A stretch of DNA of 64,000 nt. Source: Verrucomicrobiaceae bacterium. Its GTDB lineage: Bacteria; Verrucomicrobiota; Verrucomicrobiia; Verrucomicrobiales; Akkermansiaceae. Under the pieces are notes generated by a model. It was not told the origin of the DNA and did no database searches. It saw only the letters and a list, made by a program, of their open reading frames with translations. Position numbers and translations under genes: made by a program. This document shows, piece after piece, positions 43,550 to 52,553 of the stretch; position 1 is the stretch's first letter, and the number at the start of each line of letters is the position of its first letter. Where the stretch lies: NCBI GenBank assembly GCA_027491155.1, contig JAIXWR010000020.1, forward strand, positions 62,001 through 126,000, given 5' to 3'.

Positions 43550-44389
43550 ATGAAAGCCACCACCATTCTCAAGTCGCTCGCCGCCTCCCTCCTTTTCACC
43601 GCCAGCGCCCTCGCCGGCGGTCCCGTGTCCGATCAGCTCGCCGGCATCGCCGCCAACGGCAAGCTCGTCTTCTTCCGCAGCAACGATCCCGCCACCGCCA
43701 CCTCGATCAAGGTCAAGGGCCTCCAGAAGAAGGAGAAGCTGCTCGCCATCGACGTCCGCCCGCTCAACGGCCAGCTCTACGGCCTCGGCAGCACCAGCCG
43801 GATCTACACCATCAACCGCACGACCGGCCAAGCCACCGCCGTCGCCGGACCCTTCGCGCCGCTGCTTGCCGGCGAGTCCTTCGCCTTCGATTTCAATCCC
43901 GTGGTCGACCGCATCCGCATCATCAGCGACGCCGGCCAGAACCTCCGCGTCCACCCCGACACCGGCGCGGTCGTCGCGGTCGATGCCGGGCTGGCCTACG
44001 CCGGAGGCGACCCGAACTTCGCCACCATTCCCGGCGTCGTCGCCTGCGCCTACGACAACAACGACAACATCGTCGAAACGCCGACCACCCTCTTCAACAT
44101 CGACGCCACCCGCGACATCCTGGTCGTCCAGAACCCGCCGAACGCCGGCACCCTCAACACCGTCGGCGGCCTCGGCGTGGACATCACCACGGTCGCCGGC
44201 TTCGACATCTCCGGCGCCACCGGCACCGCCTACGCCGGACTCGTGGTGAAGGACGGCAGCAAGAAGCGCCTGCGCACCACCTTGTTCACCATCAACCTCG
44301 CCACCGGCACCGCCACCCCGCTCGGCCGCATCGGTGGTCCCTGGCCGCTCACGTCGCTGACCGTGCTGCCGAACAATCTCGTCCTCTGA
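43550..44389 (+). CDS. DUF4394 secreted protein
   Basis: 279 residues with signal peptide (1-22, ending ALAGG). DUF4394 repeats occur as beta-propeller blades: IAANGKLVFFRSNDPATATS, LAIDVRPLNGQLYGLGSTSRIYTINRTTGQAT, AFDFNPVVDRIRIISDAGQNLRVHPDTGAVV. Function unknown; probably extracellular. The nearby relic at 40886 is a broken copy. The ATG follows a pyrimidine-rich leader with no clear Shine-Dalgarno. Start certain from the signal peptide. Confidence 0.9.
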   Translation: MKATTILKSLAASLLFTASALAGGPVSDQLAGIAANGKLVFFRSNDPATATSIKVKGLQKKEKLLAIDVRPLNGQLYGLGSTSRIYTINRTTGQATAVAGPFAPLLAGESFAFDFNPVVDRIRIISDAGQNLRVHPDTGAVVAVDAGLAYAGGDPNFATIPGVVACAYDNNDNIVETPTTLFNIDATRDILVVQNPPNAGTLNTVGGLGVDITTVAGFDISGATGTAYAGLVVKDGSKKRLRTTLFTINLATGTATPLGRIGGPWPLTSLTVLPNNLVL

Positions 44390-44457
44390 GCCGCCGCTTC
44401 CCGATGGCCGGGGATCCGCGGGATTGACCCTTGGAAAAAATATCGGAGGCTCCGGCC

Positions 44458-46866
44458 ATGACGCGCCGGGTCCTCTCCCTTCTGCTTCTCCTCGCCGCAC
44501 CGCTGCGGTCGGAAATCATTTTCGCGGACAACTTCAACGGCACGGGTGCCCTCCACGGTGCCGCCCCGGACACTCGTCCCGGATCCGAGACCTGGGTGGC
44601 CTCCGGCCAGTTCGCCGCGAATGGCGACGTCACCGCCACGCCCACCAGCGGCGGCAGCGCCACGCTCGCGTTCACTCCGGTGAACGGGCGGACCTACACC
44701 CTCGACGCCCGTTTCACCGCCACCGCCGCCGCAAACAACAACGATTGGCTCGCGCTCGGCTTCGCCACGGGACAAAGCAACGCGGCCAGCGCGAACGACC
44801 GCTTCATCAACGCCAACGTCATCGGCAAGACCTGGATGCTGCTGCGCGGGTCGCTCACCCCGACCTCTCCCAACAACGGGGCCCTCCTCGGCAACGGCTC
44901 GACCGGCGGCACCGCCAGCAGCGTCAACTGGGTGAACTGGACCGGCGGCACCAGCGGCACCATCGACCTGCGCGTCGTGCTCGACACCACCGGCGGCCCC
45001 GGTGCCTGGACCTCCACCTGGTATGCCAAACGGCCCGCCGATCCCGCCTACGTCACCGTCCGGCCCACCGTGACCTTGCTCGACGAAACCATCAACTCGG
45101 TCGGATTCGCCAAGTCCAACACCGCCGTCACCGGCACGCTCCTCAGCTTCTCGCTCAGCGCCACCGGCGACGGACCGCCGCCGCCGCCAGCCCCCGACGA
45201 TGCCTGGGTTTCCGTCATTCCGGTCACCGACGGCAATCCCGCCACCGATGAGAACGGCTATGCCGGCTCCGCGATCAATTCGGTCGCCTTCGCCCAGAAC
45301 AATCTCATCACCGTCGGCGACCAGCAGATCATCGCCTACTACCGGCGCCATGCGAGCGACGCGGCCCATCCGGCGAACAACACCGTCGTCGTCGGCCGCC
45401 GCGCCACCGGACAGTCGCAGTGGGAACTCTTCCCCACCAATTTCCTGTCCTTCAACATCGACGACACGCACAACGTGATCAGCTGCGCGATCGACGGCGA
45501 CGGCTACCTGCACATGAGCTGGGGCATGCATGTCCACGCCCTGCTCTACGCGAAAAGCAGCGCCCCGGTGACGGGGACGGATCCGATCGTCATGACCAGC
45601 CTCGGCACCGCCGGAATGACCGGACAGGAAAACGGCGTCACCTACCCGAAGTTCCAGACCTTGCCGGACGGCGACGTGCTCTTCCTCTTCCGGGAAGGCG
45701 GTTCCGGCTCCGGCGACTGGTTTCTCAACCGCTACGACACCGCCACCGACACCTGGGCTCCGGTCCACGCCAATGCCAGCGGGATCCAGCAGCCGCTGAT
45801 GCTCGGCCGCGGCCACTCGCCGGACAATTGCTTCTACCCGGATCGCATCACCCTCGGCCCCGATGGCATGCTCCACCTCGCCGGTGTGTTCCGCTACAAC
45901 TCGGACTCGCCCGCGGGGGAATCCGGCTACCAGACCAATCACCGCTACGTCTATCTCCGCTCTCCGGACGGCGGGACGAGCTGGCAGCGCTCCGATGGCA
46001 GCCCGATCAACGTTCCGGTCGTCGAGAATGCCGCTTTCCTCGGCCTCGGCCCGAACCACGTCCCGGAAATCGTCAAGGATCTCGCCGAAGGCCACAGCAT
46101 CATGAACGAGTCCGGCATGACCACCGACAGCGCCGGCCGCCCGATCATCGCGAACTGGTGGGCCGACCAAGCCGCCAGCGGCAACCACACGCGCCAATAC
46201 CACATCTTCTTCCACAATGGCAGCACCTGGCAACAGCGCACGGTGTCCGCCCGCGCCCTCGACAACCCGGCGACGAAGTTTTCCGAATCCCAACTGGGCT
46301 CCAGCTGGGTCGGCCGGCCGGTGGTGCTCACCGATGCCGAGGACCGGATCATCGTGCTCTACAACGACAACCGCTTCGACGGCATCACCGCGGTCTTTTC
46401 CCTGCCGCTCGCCCAGGACCCGGGACGCAACCAATGGACGCGCATGAATCTGACCTCCGAGAATCTCGGCCGCTGGGAAGTGACCTACGACGAGGAACGC
46501 TGGAAGCGCGACGGCGTGCTCCAGATGCTCTATCAGAAACTCCCGGGCACCGGCGCGAGCTACACTTCCCAGAACAAGTCCACGCCCGTCGCGGTCCTCG
46601 AATGGAATGCCCGCGCGCACTTCGACTCCCCGGTCCAGTGGATTGTCGACACCCGCACCACCCCCGGACAGGCCAAGGTCTCCGCCCGCACCCGCAGCGG
46701 CTTCCGCCACGACCTCCGGACCAGCACCGGGCTCGATTTCACGGCTCCCCCCGCGGCCACCGTGACGGGCGACGGGACCTGGCAGGACCTCGGCACCTGG
46801 CCGACCCACGAAGCCCGCCGCTTCTGGCGGATCGAGAGCACCGAGGAAGCGATGAACAATCGTTGA
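44458..46866 (+). CDS. Exported BNR_4-repeat protein, candidate polysaccharide lyase
   Basis: 802 residues with signal peptide (1-18). Residues about 20-230 form a concanavalin-like beta-sandwich (IIFADNFNGTGALHG...YTLDARFTATAA). A PPPPPAP linker lies at about 237-247. A BNR_4 beta-propeller follows (about 250-700: SVAFAQNNLITVGDQQIIAYYRRHAS, DDTHNVISCAIDGDGYLHMSWGMHVHALLY, YPKFQTLPDGDVLFLFREG, GRGHSPDNCFYPDRITLG). A C-terminal beta tail (SGFRHDLRTSTGLDF) ends the protein. Proteins of this fold include PL24/25 ulvan lyases with His/Tyr catalysis. A GGAGG Shine-Dalgarno lies 8 bp before the ATG. Substrate is inferred only. Confidence 0.82.
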   Translation: MTRRVLSLLLLLAAPLRSEIIFADNFNGTGALHGAAPDTRPGSETWVASGQFAANGDVTATPTSGGSATLAFTPVNGRTYTLDARFTATAAANNNDWLALGFATGQSNAASANDRFINANVIGKTWMLLRGSLTPTSPNNGALLGNGSTGGTASSVNWVNWTGGTSGTIDLRVVLDTTGGPGAWTSTWYAKRPADPAYVTVRPTVTLLDETINSVGFAKSNTAVTGTLLSFSLSATGDGPPPPPAPDDAWVSVIPVTDGNPATDENGYAGSAINSVAFAQNNLITVGDQQIIAYYRRHASDAAHPANNTVVVGRRATGQSQWELFPTNFLSFNIDDTHNVISCAIDGDGYLHMSWGMHVHALLYAKSSAPVTGTDPIVMTSLGTAGMTGQENGVTYPKFQTLPDGDVLFLFREGGSGSGDWFLNRYDTATDTWAPVHANASGIQQPLMLGRGHSPDNCFYPDRITLGPDGMLHLAGVFRYNSDSPAGESGYQTNHRYVYLRSPDGGTSWQRSDGSPINVPVVENAAFLGLGPNHVPEIVKDLAEGHSIMNESGMTTDSAGRPIIANWWADQAASGNHTRQYHIFFHNGSTWQQRTVSARALDNPATKFSESQLGSSWVGRPVVLTDAEDRIIVLYNDNRFDGITAVFSLPLAQDPGRNQWTRMNLTSENLGRWEVTYDEERWKRDGVLQMLYQKLPGTGASYTSQNKSTPVAVLEWNARAHFDSPVQWIVDTRTTPGQAKVSARTRSGFRHDLRTSTGLDFTAPPAATVTGDGTWQDLGTWPTHEARRFWRIESTEEAMNNR

Positions 46867-46908
46867 CGCGATTGACTTTCCGCGGCGGCCCGCCGTTGAT
46901 CCAACCGC

Positions 46909-47835
46909 GTGTTCTTCCGGATCCTGCTCGATGTCTGCGTGCCGATCTTCGGCATCGTCGGCGCGGGCTGGCTGATGGACCGGAAGTTCAAGCTGCACCT
47001 GGAGACCCTGGTGAAGCTGAACATCTACCTGATGGTCCCGGCCTTCATCTTCACGCGGATGGTCAGCGCGGAACTCGGCGGCGGGGAAGCGCTGCGGATC
47101 GCCGGCTTCACCCTTTGCACCATCGCGCTGATGTTCGCCGGCAGCCTGATCGCGGGCCGGCTCTTCCGGATGCCGCGGCTGGAAAGGCAGGCGCTTTCGC
47201 TGGCCGCCATGTTCTACAACTGCGGCAACTACGGCCTGCCGCTCGTCACCCTCGCCTTCGGCAACCAGGCCGCGGCGGTGCAGATCTTCGTCCTCGCGAC
47301 GATGAACATCTCGACCTACACCGTCGGACTTTTCCTCGCCCAATCGCACGGCGAGACCGCCGGCATGCATCGCCGGGCGCTGATGAAAATGCTGCGCCAG
47401 CCGACGCTCTACGCGATGTTCGCCGGTCTCGCCTGCCGCGGTCTCGGCGTGCCGGTGCAGGAAGCGATCTGGCTGTGGACGCCCTTTGATCTCATCCAGA
47501 CCGGCTTGATCGGCTTCGCGCTGGTCACCCTGGGCGTGCAGATGTCGCAGACCAAGCCTGCCCCGTTCCGCGCGCCTCTTTTGTCGGCCATCCTGCTGCG
47601 GCTCGTCGTCTCCCCCGCGCTGGCCGTGCTGCTGGTGATCTCCTTCGGCTTCTCGCGCGAGGTCTCCGCCGCCCTCATCCTCGCCACCGCCGCGCCCACC
47701 GCGGTCAACACCGCCCTGCTCGCCCACGAATTCGGCGGCGATGTCTCGTTCTCCACCTCGGCGGTGTACTACAGCACCCTCTTCAGCCTGATCACCACCC
47801 CTGCGCTGGTGTATGCGCTGAAGCTGTGGCTGTGA
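46909..47835 (+). CDS. AEC (auxin efflux carrier-like) transporter
   Basis: 308 residues, ten helices in two sets of five. It starts at a GTG: FFRILLDVCVPIFGIVGAGWLMDRKFKL. Signature parts: MFYNCGNYGLPLVTLAF and LVTLGVQMSQ with ATAAPTAVNTALLAHEFGG. It follows the BNR_4 gene by 42 bp and could be co-transcribed. It exports or imports organic anions; the real substrate is unknown. Confidence 0.9.
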   Translation: MFFRILLDVCVPIFGIVGAGWLMDRKFKLHLETLVKLNIYLMVPAFIFTRMVSAELGGGEALRIAGFTLCTIALMFAGSLIAGRLFRMPRLERQALSLAAMFYNCGNYGLPLVTLAFGNQAAAVQIFVLATMNISTYTVGLFLAQSHGETAGMHRRALMKMLRQPTLYAMFAGLACRGLGVPVQEAIWLWTPFDLIQTGLIGFALVTLGVQMSQTKPAPFRAPLLSAILLRLVVSPALAVLLVISFGFSREVSAALILATAAPTAVNTALLAHEFGGDVSFSTSAVYYSTLFSLITTPALVYALKLWL

Positions 47836-47986
47836 TGTCCCGACGGGACTCAATACCGAAGCCCGGCGTTGCGAGGAACGAGCTACCCCGGGTCGGGCGG
47901 TCAGAGAATCCTACCTCGAAGAGGTTGTGGACGGGGTGGTATCAGCTTTCCAGATAGGAAAGGATCGGTGCAACGCTTCCATCCCC

Positions 47987-48814
47987 ATGAAGACTCAGGC
48001 CCTCCCCGGCATCCTGGTGCTGTTCTTTGCCGCCGCATGCCAGCGCGAGAAGAGCGGGGGCGCATCGTCCCCGCAGGGCGCCCAACCTGCCGCTAACGTG
48101 GCGGCCCAAGGGACGGACGGCGGCGGCGATGGCGCGATCGAAAGCCAGGTCGCCCGGGAGAAAGGGAGGAAGTTCAAGAAACGCATGGATGCCGCCAAAG
48201 AGGCCTTCGGGAAACGTGACCTGCCGGCGGCGCTTGCTGAACTGGAGGCGGCGGAAGGCATCGATGGAAATCATGTCGAGCTGCTGACGCTGCGCGGAGC
48301 CTGCCACGTGGAGACAAGGGATTTCACGAGCGCGCTGGCGGACTTTTCGGCGGCGGTGGAGAAGGCCCCTGGCAACGGCCACCTGCACTTCAATCGCGGC
48401 GAGGTATTGTTCGTGACGGACCAGTGGGCCGAGGCGATCAAGGCCTTCCGGCTGGCCAAGGAACACTTGTTCCACGGGTCGGAATCGGTGATGCCGTTGA
48501 TCGATTTCAAGCTCATGCTCTGTGAAGCAGGGCGGGGCGACCAGAATGCCTTCGAACGCCTCGCGGAGGCGAATCAAGCGTCGCCGGATCCGCAACTTGC
48601 GGCTTTCACCAGGGTCGCGCGGGCTCTTGAGGCCCAAGACCAGGCCGCCGCGGCCGATGCCTTGGCCGCAACGAAGGCGAGCGTCCCCGATGCTGCGGAC
48701 CGGGCTCCTTGGTATGACTCGATGCTCGAATTCGGCTATCAGGTCCCGCTTGAGGAGCGACGAGTGTCGGTGCTTCTTCCAAAGGAGAAAGCGGTAGTTC
48801 TGACACTGAGGTAG
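47987..48814 (+). CDS. TPR-repeat lipoprotein
   Basis: 275 residues from the ATG before [24 protein letters not shown], a clear lipoprotein signal; an upstream GTG in the same frame (47927) is rejected. A low-complexity Gly/Gln stretch is followed by a tetratricopeptide region (about 65-165: [79 protein letters not shown]). Probably a protein-interaction module in the envelope. The ABC transporter gene follows 58 bp later. Confidence 0.82.
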   Translation: MKTQALPGILVLFFAAACQREKSGGASSPQGAQPAANVAAQGTDGGGDGAIESQVAREKGRKFKKRMDAAKEAFGKRDLPAALAELEAAEGIDGNHVELLTLRGACHVETRDFTSALADFSAAVEKAPGNGHLHFNRGEVLFVTDQWAEAIKAFRLAKEHLFHGSESVMPLIDFKLMLCEAGRGDQNAFERLAEANQASPDPQLAAFTRVARALEAQDQAAAADALAATKASVPDAADRAPWYDSMLEFGYQVPLEERRVSVLLPKEKAVVLTLR

Positions 48815-48872
48815 TCCGGCGGCAATTCGCACGGTTGCCATGCGGAGGTCGCAGTCTATGCTTGGGAAGCCG

Positions 48873-49607
48873 ATGAACGCCCTCGCCACCGCACCGCCCG
48901 CCACCGGCGTCGTCTTCGAAGCCCGCAAGCTGCGCAAGGTCTACCACACCGGCGAGGTGACCGTCGTGGCGCTCCACGGCGTCGACCTGCAAATGCACGC
49001 CAGCGAGCTGATTTGTCTGCTCGGCGCCTCGGGCTCCGGCAAGTCGACCCTGCTCAATATCCTCGGCGGCCTCGATGTCCCGACTTCCGGCGACCTGCGC
49101 TACAAGGGCTGGCCGCTCGACGGCTCCGACGAGAACACGCTCACCTCCTTCCGCCGCAACTGCGTCGGCTTCGTCTTCCAGTTCTACAACCTGATCCCAT
49201 CTCTCACCGCCCGCGAGAACGTCGCGCTGATCACCAGCATCTCGCGCGACCCGATGACCCCGGAAGAGGCCCTCGAAATGGTCGGCCTCGGCGCGCGGAT
49301 GGACCATTTCCCGTCCCAGCTCTCCGGCGGTGAACAGCAGCGCGTCGCGATCGCCCGCGCCATCGCCAAGCGCCCCGAAGTCCTCCTTTGCGACGAACCC
49401 ACCGGCGCCCTCGACGTCACCACCGGCATCACCGTGCTCGAAGCGATCGAGCGCATCAACCGCGAGCTCGGCACGCTGACCGTCGTCATCACCCACAACG
49501 CCGCCATGGCCGCCATGGCCGATCGCGTCCTCCACCTCTCGGACGGCAAGATCGTGCGGGAAGAGCACAACGACGTCCGCTTGCCGGCGCGCGAGCTGAA
49601 GTGGTGA
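48873..49607 (+). CDS. ABC transporter ATP-binding protein (MacB/LolD type)
   Basis: 244 residues. Walker [14 protein letters not shown]-loop [12 protein letters not shown], signature [14 protein letters not shown], Walker [13 protein letters not shown] and H-loop THN are all present; MacB/LolD-type ATPases drive FtsX-like permeases. The first ATG (48840) adds 11 residues; I start at 48873, where the fold begins with [11 protein letters not shown]. The FtsX permease is 564 bp downstream, with one small membrane protein between. Confidence 0.93.
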   Translation: MNALATAPPATGVVFEARKLRKVYHTGEVTVVALHGVDLQMHASELICLLGASGSGKSTLLNILGGLDVPTSGDLRYKGWPLDGSDENTLTSFRRNCVGFVFQFYNLIPSLTARENVALITSISRDPMTPEEALEMVGLGARMDHFPSQLSGGEQQRVAIARAIAKRPEVLLCDEPTGALDVTTGITVLEAIERINRELGTLTVVITHNAAMAAMADRVLHLSDGKIVREEHNDVRLPARELKW

Positions 49608-49648
49608 AGGGGGAAGAAGTGCCAAGTGATCCGTCAAAGAACCCCGCC

Positions 49649-50101
49649 ATGAACGGCCACCACGATGCTCCGGACTCCGCTCGATTCTCTATCGGCGACT
49701 GGCTCTTCGTCTTTGGGCTGATTGCGTTCGCTATCCTGGTGCCAGCGCTGATCGTGAAGGTGCTCCTTCTTGGAGAGAGCTCATCCTTCTCGTTGTCGAC
49801 GCGAACCGTCGGAGGGCTGGTGGCTGGGTTACTCGCCTTCGCTGCCGTTGTTTTCAATCTCTATCTTGGCTTTGTCCGCGCATGGCTTCATAAGCGGCGG
49901 TTTGGGACGATGGATGGCTTTCAATACGCCTCAGGCATGCCCTTTCTCGGATCCATTTTCGTTTTCTACGCCGCGATGACGCTGCCGACAAATACGTCGG
50001 CAGGCGTGTCTCTACTGCTCCTGTATTTTCTGGATCCGCTTGGCATTCACGTCGCGGCATTCGTCTTCGTCCGGGGTCTCTTTGCCAGCGATGCCAAATG
50101 A
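49649..50101 (+). CDS. Small membrane protein between ABC ATPase and permease
   Basis: 150 residues with about four hydrophobic helices (WLFVFGLIAFAILVPALIVKVLLL, TVGGLVAGLLAFAAVVFNLYLGFV, FLGSIFVFYAAMTL, LLLLYFLDPLGIHVAAFVFV). No family recognised. Its composition (more A/T, less GC in third positions) differs from the two ABC genes around it, which suggests an insertion. It lies 42 bp after the ATPase and 71 bp before the permease. Confidence 0.72.
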   Translation: MNGHHDAPDSARFSIGDWLFVFGLIAFAILVPALIVKVLLLGESSSFSLSTRTVGGLVAGLLAFAAVVFNLYLGFVRAWLHKRRFGTMDGFQYASGMPFLGSIFVFYAAMTLPTNTSAGVSLLLLYFLDPLGIHVAAFVFVRGLFASDAK

Positions 50102-50171
50102 GATACCCATGAAGCCGGAGCCTTGGAATTCTTCCACTGATCACTGATCCCTGATCACTTGCCACTCTGTC

Positions 50172-52541
50172 ATGCTCTCCCCCCTCGACCGCAAGCTGCT
50201 GCGCGACCTCGCCCGGATGAAGGGCCAGGTCGTGGCGGTGAGCCTGGTCATGGCCTGCGGGCTGGCGATGATGATCATGACGCGCAGCCTGATCCTCACG
50301 CTCGAGTCGACGCGCGACGCCTATTACCAGAAATACGCGCTGGCCGATGTCTTCGCCTCGTTGAAACGCGCGCCGCTCGCGATGGCCGACCGCGTCGCCG
50401 AACTGCCCGGCGTGTCGCGGGTCGAGGCCCGCGTGGCGGTCGATGTCACGCTCGACCTGCCCTGGCTGTCCGAACCGGCGACCGGCCACATCGTCTCGCT
50501 GCCGGAGGACGGCAGCGAACCGGTGCTCAACCGCGTCTTCCTGCGCAGCGGCCGGATGCCGGAGCCCGACGCGCGGCGCGAGGTGGTGGTCGGCGAAGCC
50601 TTCGCCTTGGAAAACGGCCTGCGTCCCGGCGATCCGCTGGTAGCGGTGATCAACGGCCGCCGCGAGACCTTGCAGATCTGCGGCATCGGCCTGTCGCCGG
50701 AATTCGTGTTCGAGGCACCGGCCGGCCAGACCTTGCCCGACCACCGCCGCTTCAGCGTGATCTGGATGAACTACCGCGCCCTTGCGGTGGCCTACAACCT
50801 CGACGGCGCCTTCAACAACCTCGTCCTCGACCTCGCGCCCGGCACCGCCGCCGATCCGGTGATCGCGCAGATGGATGGACTCCTTTCACCGTACGGAGCC
50901 GGCGGGGCCTACGTGCGGAAAGACCAGGCGTCGGCGCAGCGGCTTGAAGACGAGCTGCGCGTCCTCCATTCGCTCTCCGTCGCCTACCCGCTGGTCTTCC
51001 TCAGCGTCGCCGCTTTCATGGTGAACGCGGTGCTCGCGCGGATTGTTCGACTGCAGCGCGAACAGATCGCGCAGATGAAAGCGCTCGGCTACTCGTCGCG
51101 CCAGGTCGGCGTCCACTACCTCAAGTTCGTGTTCGTCATCGGCCTGCTCGGCACCGTGATCGGCGGCATCGCGGGCCGGCTGATGGGCGGCGGGCTTGTC
51201 GGCCTCTACACGGAGTTCTTCCGCTTCCCCGCGCTCGACTTCCGCATGGACTACGGCGCGCTCGGCATCGCGCTGTTGATCAGTGCCGGGACCTCGGTGA
51301 TCGGCGTGCTCTCGGTCGTCTGGCAGGCGGTGAAGCTCCCGCCGGCGGAAGCGATGCGCCCGGAACCGCCGGCCGATTTCAAGCCCTCGCTGTTCGAGCG
51401 GATCGGGCTGACCCGCTTTTTCAGCCCGACCTTCCGGATGGCGCTGCGCAACATCGAGCGCCGGCCGTGGCAGGCCGTCTTCACCGCCGCCGGCCTCGCG
51501 CTGGCCACCGGCCTGATGGTGCTGCCCGGCGCGATGAGCGACAGCATCGACTACCTGCTCACCTTCCAGTGGAACCGCCAGCAGCGCCAGGACGCCGCCG
51601 TCTTCCTGGTCGAACCCGCTTCCGGAAAGGGCCTGCACGACCTCGGCCACCTGCCCGGCGTGATCCGCGCCGAGCCGATCCGCAGCGTGCCCTGCCGCCT
51701 GCGCTTCGGCCATCACCAGCGGAAACTCTCGGTCACCGGCATCGATTCCGGCTCGGATCTCAACCGTCTGTTAGATGGAGAGGGCGACACCATCACCATG
51801 CCGGGGGAAGGCCTGGTCATGTCGAAGAAGCTCGCCGAAGTCATCGGCGCGCGGATCGGCGACCTCGTCCAGGTCGAGGTGATGGAAGGCCGCCGCCCGG
51901 TCCTCGACATCCCGATCCGCGGGCTGGTGACCGACTTCGCGGGCGTGGCCGCCTACATGGACCTCGGCGCGCTGCGGCGGCTGTTGAAGGAAGGCGACAC
52001 CATCAACGGCGCCTACCTGGCGATCGACCACGCCCGCTGGGACGAATTCATGCGCGAGGTCAAGGACACCCCGCGCGCCGCGGTGGTGATGGTGAAGCGC
52101 GACCAACTCGCCTCCTTCCGCGAGACCACGGCCAAGAGCATCGGCCTGATCCGCAAGCTCTACTTCGTCCTCGCGGTGATCGTCGCCTTCGGCGTGGTTT
52201 ACAACAGCGCCCGCATCGCCCTGTCCGAACGCAGCCGCGAGCTCGCCACCCTGCGGGTCGTCGGCTTCCGCCTGTCGGAGGTCCGCGGCGTCCTGCTCGG
52301 CGAGCTCGGCCTGCTGGTGCTTTGCGCCCTGCCCGCCGGTCTGCTCTTCGGCAAGGGCCTCGCCCTTTTCATCATGGCCTCCTTCAGCACCGAGACCGTG
52401 CGGATGCCGATCGTCATCGAGTCCTCGACCTACGCCACCGCCATCGGCGTCGTCCTCACCGCCGCCGCCCTCTCGTTCGCCCTCGTCAGCCGGATGCTGT
52501 CCAAGCTCGACCTCGTCGGGGTGTTGAAGGCGCGGGATTGA
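50172..52541 (+). CDS. FtsX-family ABC permease (two FtsX domains)
   Basis: 789 residues. An N-terminal membrane helix (MKGQVVAVSLVMACGLAMMIMTRSL) with a large periplasmic domain (about 40-260) precedes three helices (about 275-395). Another extracytoplasmic domain follows with a second set of helices near the C-terminus (680-780: IRKLYFVLAVIVAFGVVYNSARIALSERSRELATLRVVGFR). It is the permease of the ATPase at 48873, forming an export or lipoprotein-handling transporter. MacB-type machines also need a HlyD-like adaptor, which I do not see in this cluster. Confidence 0.9.
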   Translation: MLSPLDRKLLRDLARMKGQVVAVSLVMACGLAMMIMTRSLILTLESTRDAYYQKYALADVFASLKRAPLAMADRVAELPGVSRVEARVAVDVTLDLPWLSEPATGHIVSLPEDGSEPVLNRVFLRSGRMPEPDARREVVVGEAFALENGLRPGDPLVAVINGRRETLQICGIGLSPEFVFEAPAGQTLPDHRRFSVIWMNYRALAVAYNLDGAFNNLVLDLAPGTAADPVIAQMDGLLSPYGAGGAYVRKDQASAQRLEDELRVLHSLSVAYPLVFLSVAAFMVNAVLARIVRLQREQIAQMKALGYSSRQVGVHYLKFVFVIGLLGTVIGGIAGRLMGGGLVGLYTEFFRFPALDFRMDYGALGIALLISAGTSVIGVLSVVWQAVKLPPAEAMRPEPPADFKPSLFERIGLTRFFSPTFRMALRNIERRPWQAVFTAAGLALATGLMVLPGAMSDSIDYLLTFQWNRQQRQDAAVFLVEPASGKGLHDLGHLPGVIRAEPIRSVPCRLRFGHHQRKLSVTGIDSGSDLNRLLDGEGDTITMPGEGLVMSKKLAEVIGARIGDLVQVEVMEGRRPVLDIPIRGLVTDFAGVAAYMDLGALRRLLKEGDTINGAYLAIDHARWDEFMREVKDTPRAAVVMVKRDQLASFRETTAKSIGLIRKLYFVLAVIVAFGVVYNSARIALSERSRELATLRVVGFRLSEVRGVLLGELGLLVLCALPAGLLFGKGLALFIMASFSTETVRMPIVIESSTYATAIGVVLTAAALSFALVSRMLSKLDLVGVLKARD

Positions 52542-52553
52542 AATCCCCGCCCG

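Noticed and set aside
44230-47853. An open minus-strand frame of 1207 codons opposite the BNR_4 and AEC genes
   Set aside because: It covers several plus-strand genes with clear signal peptides and family motifs and is a GC artefact.
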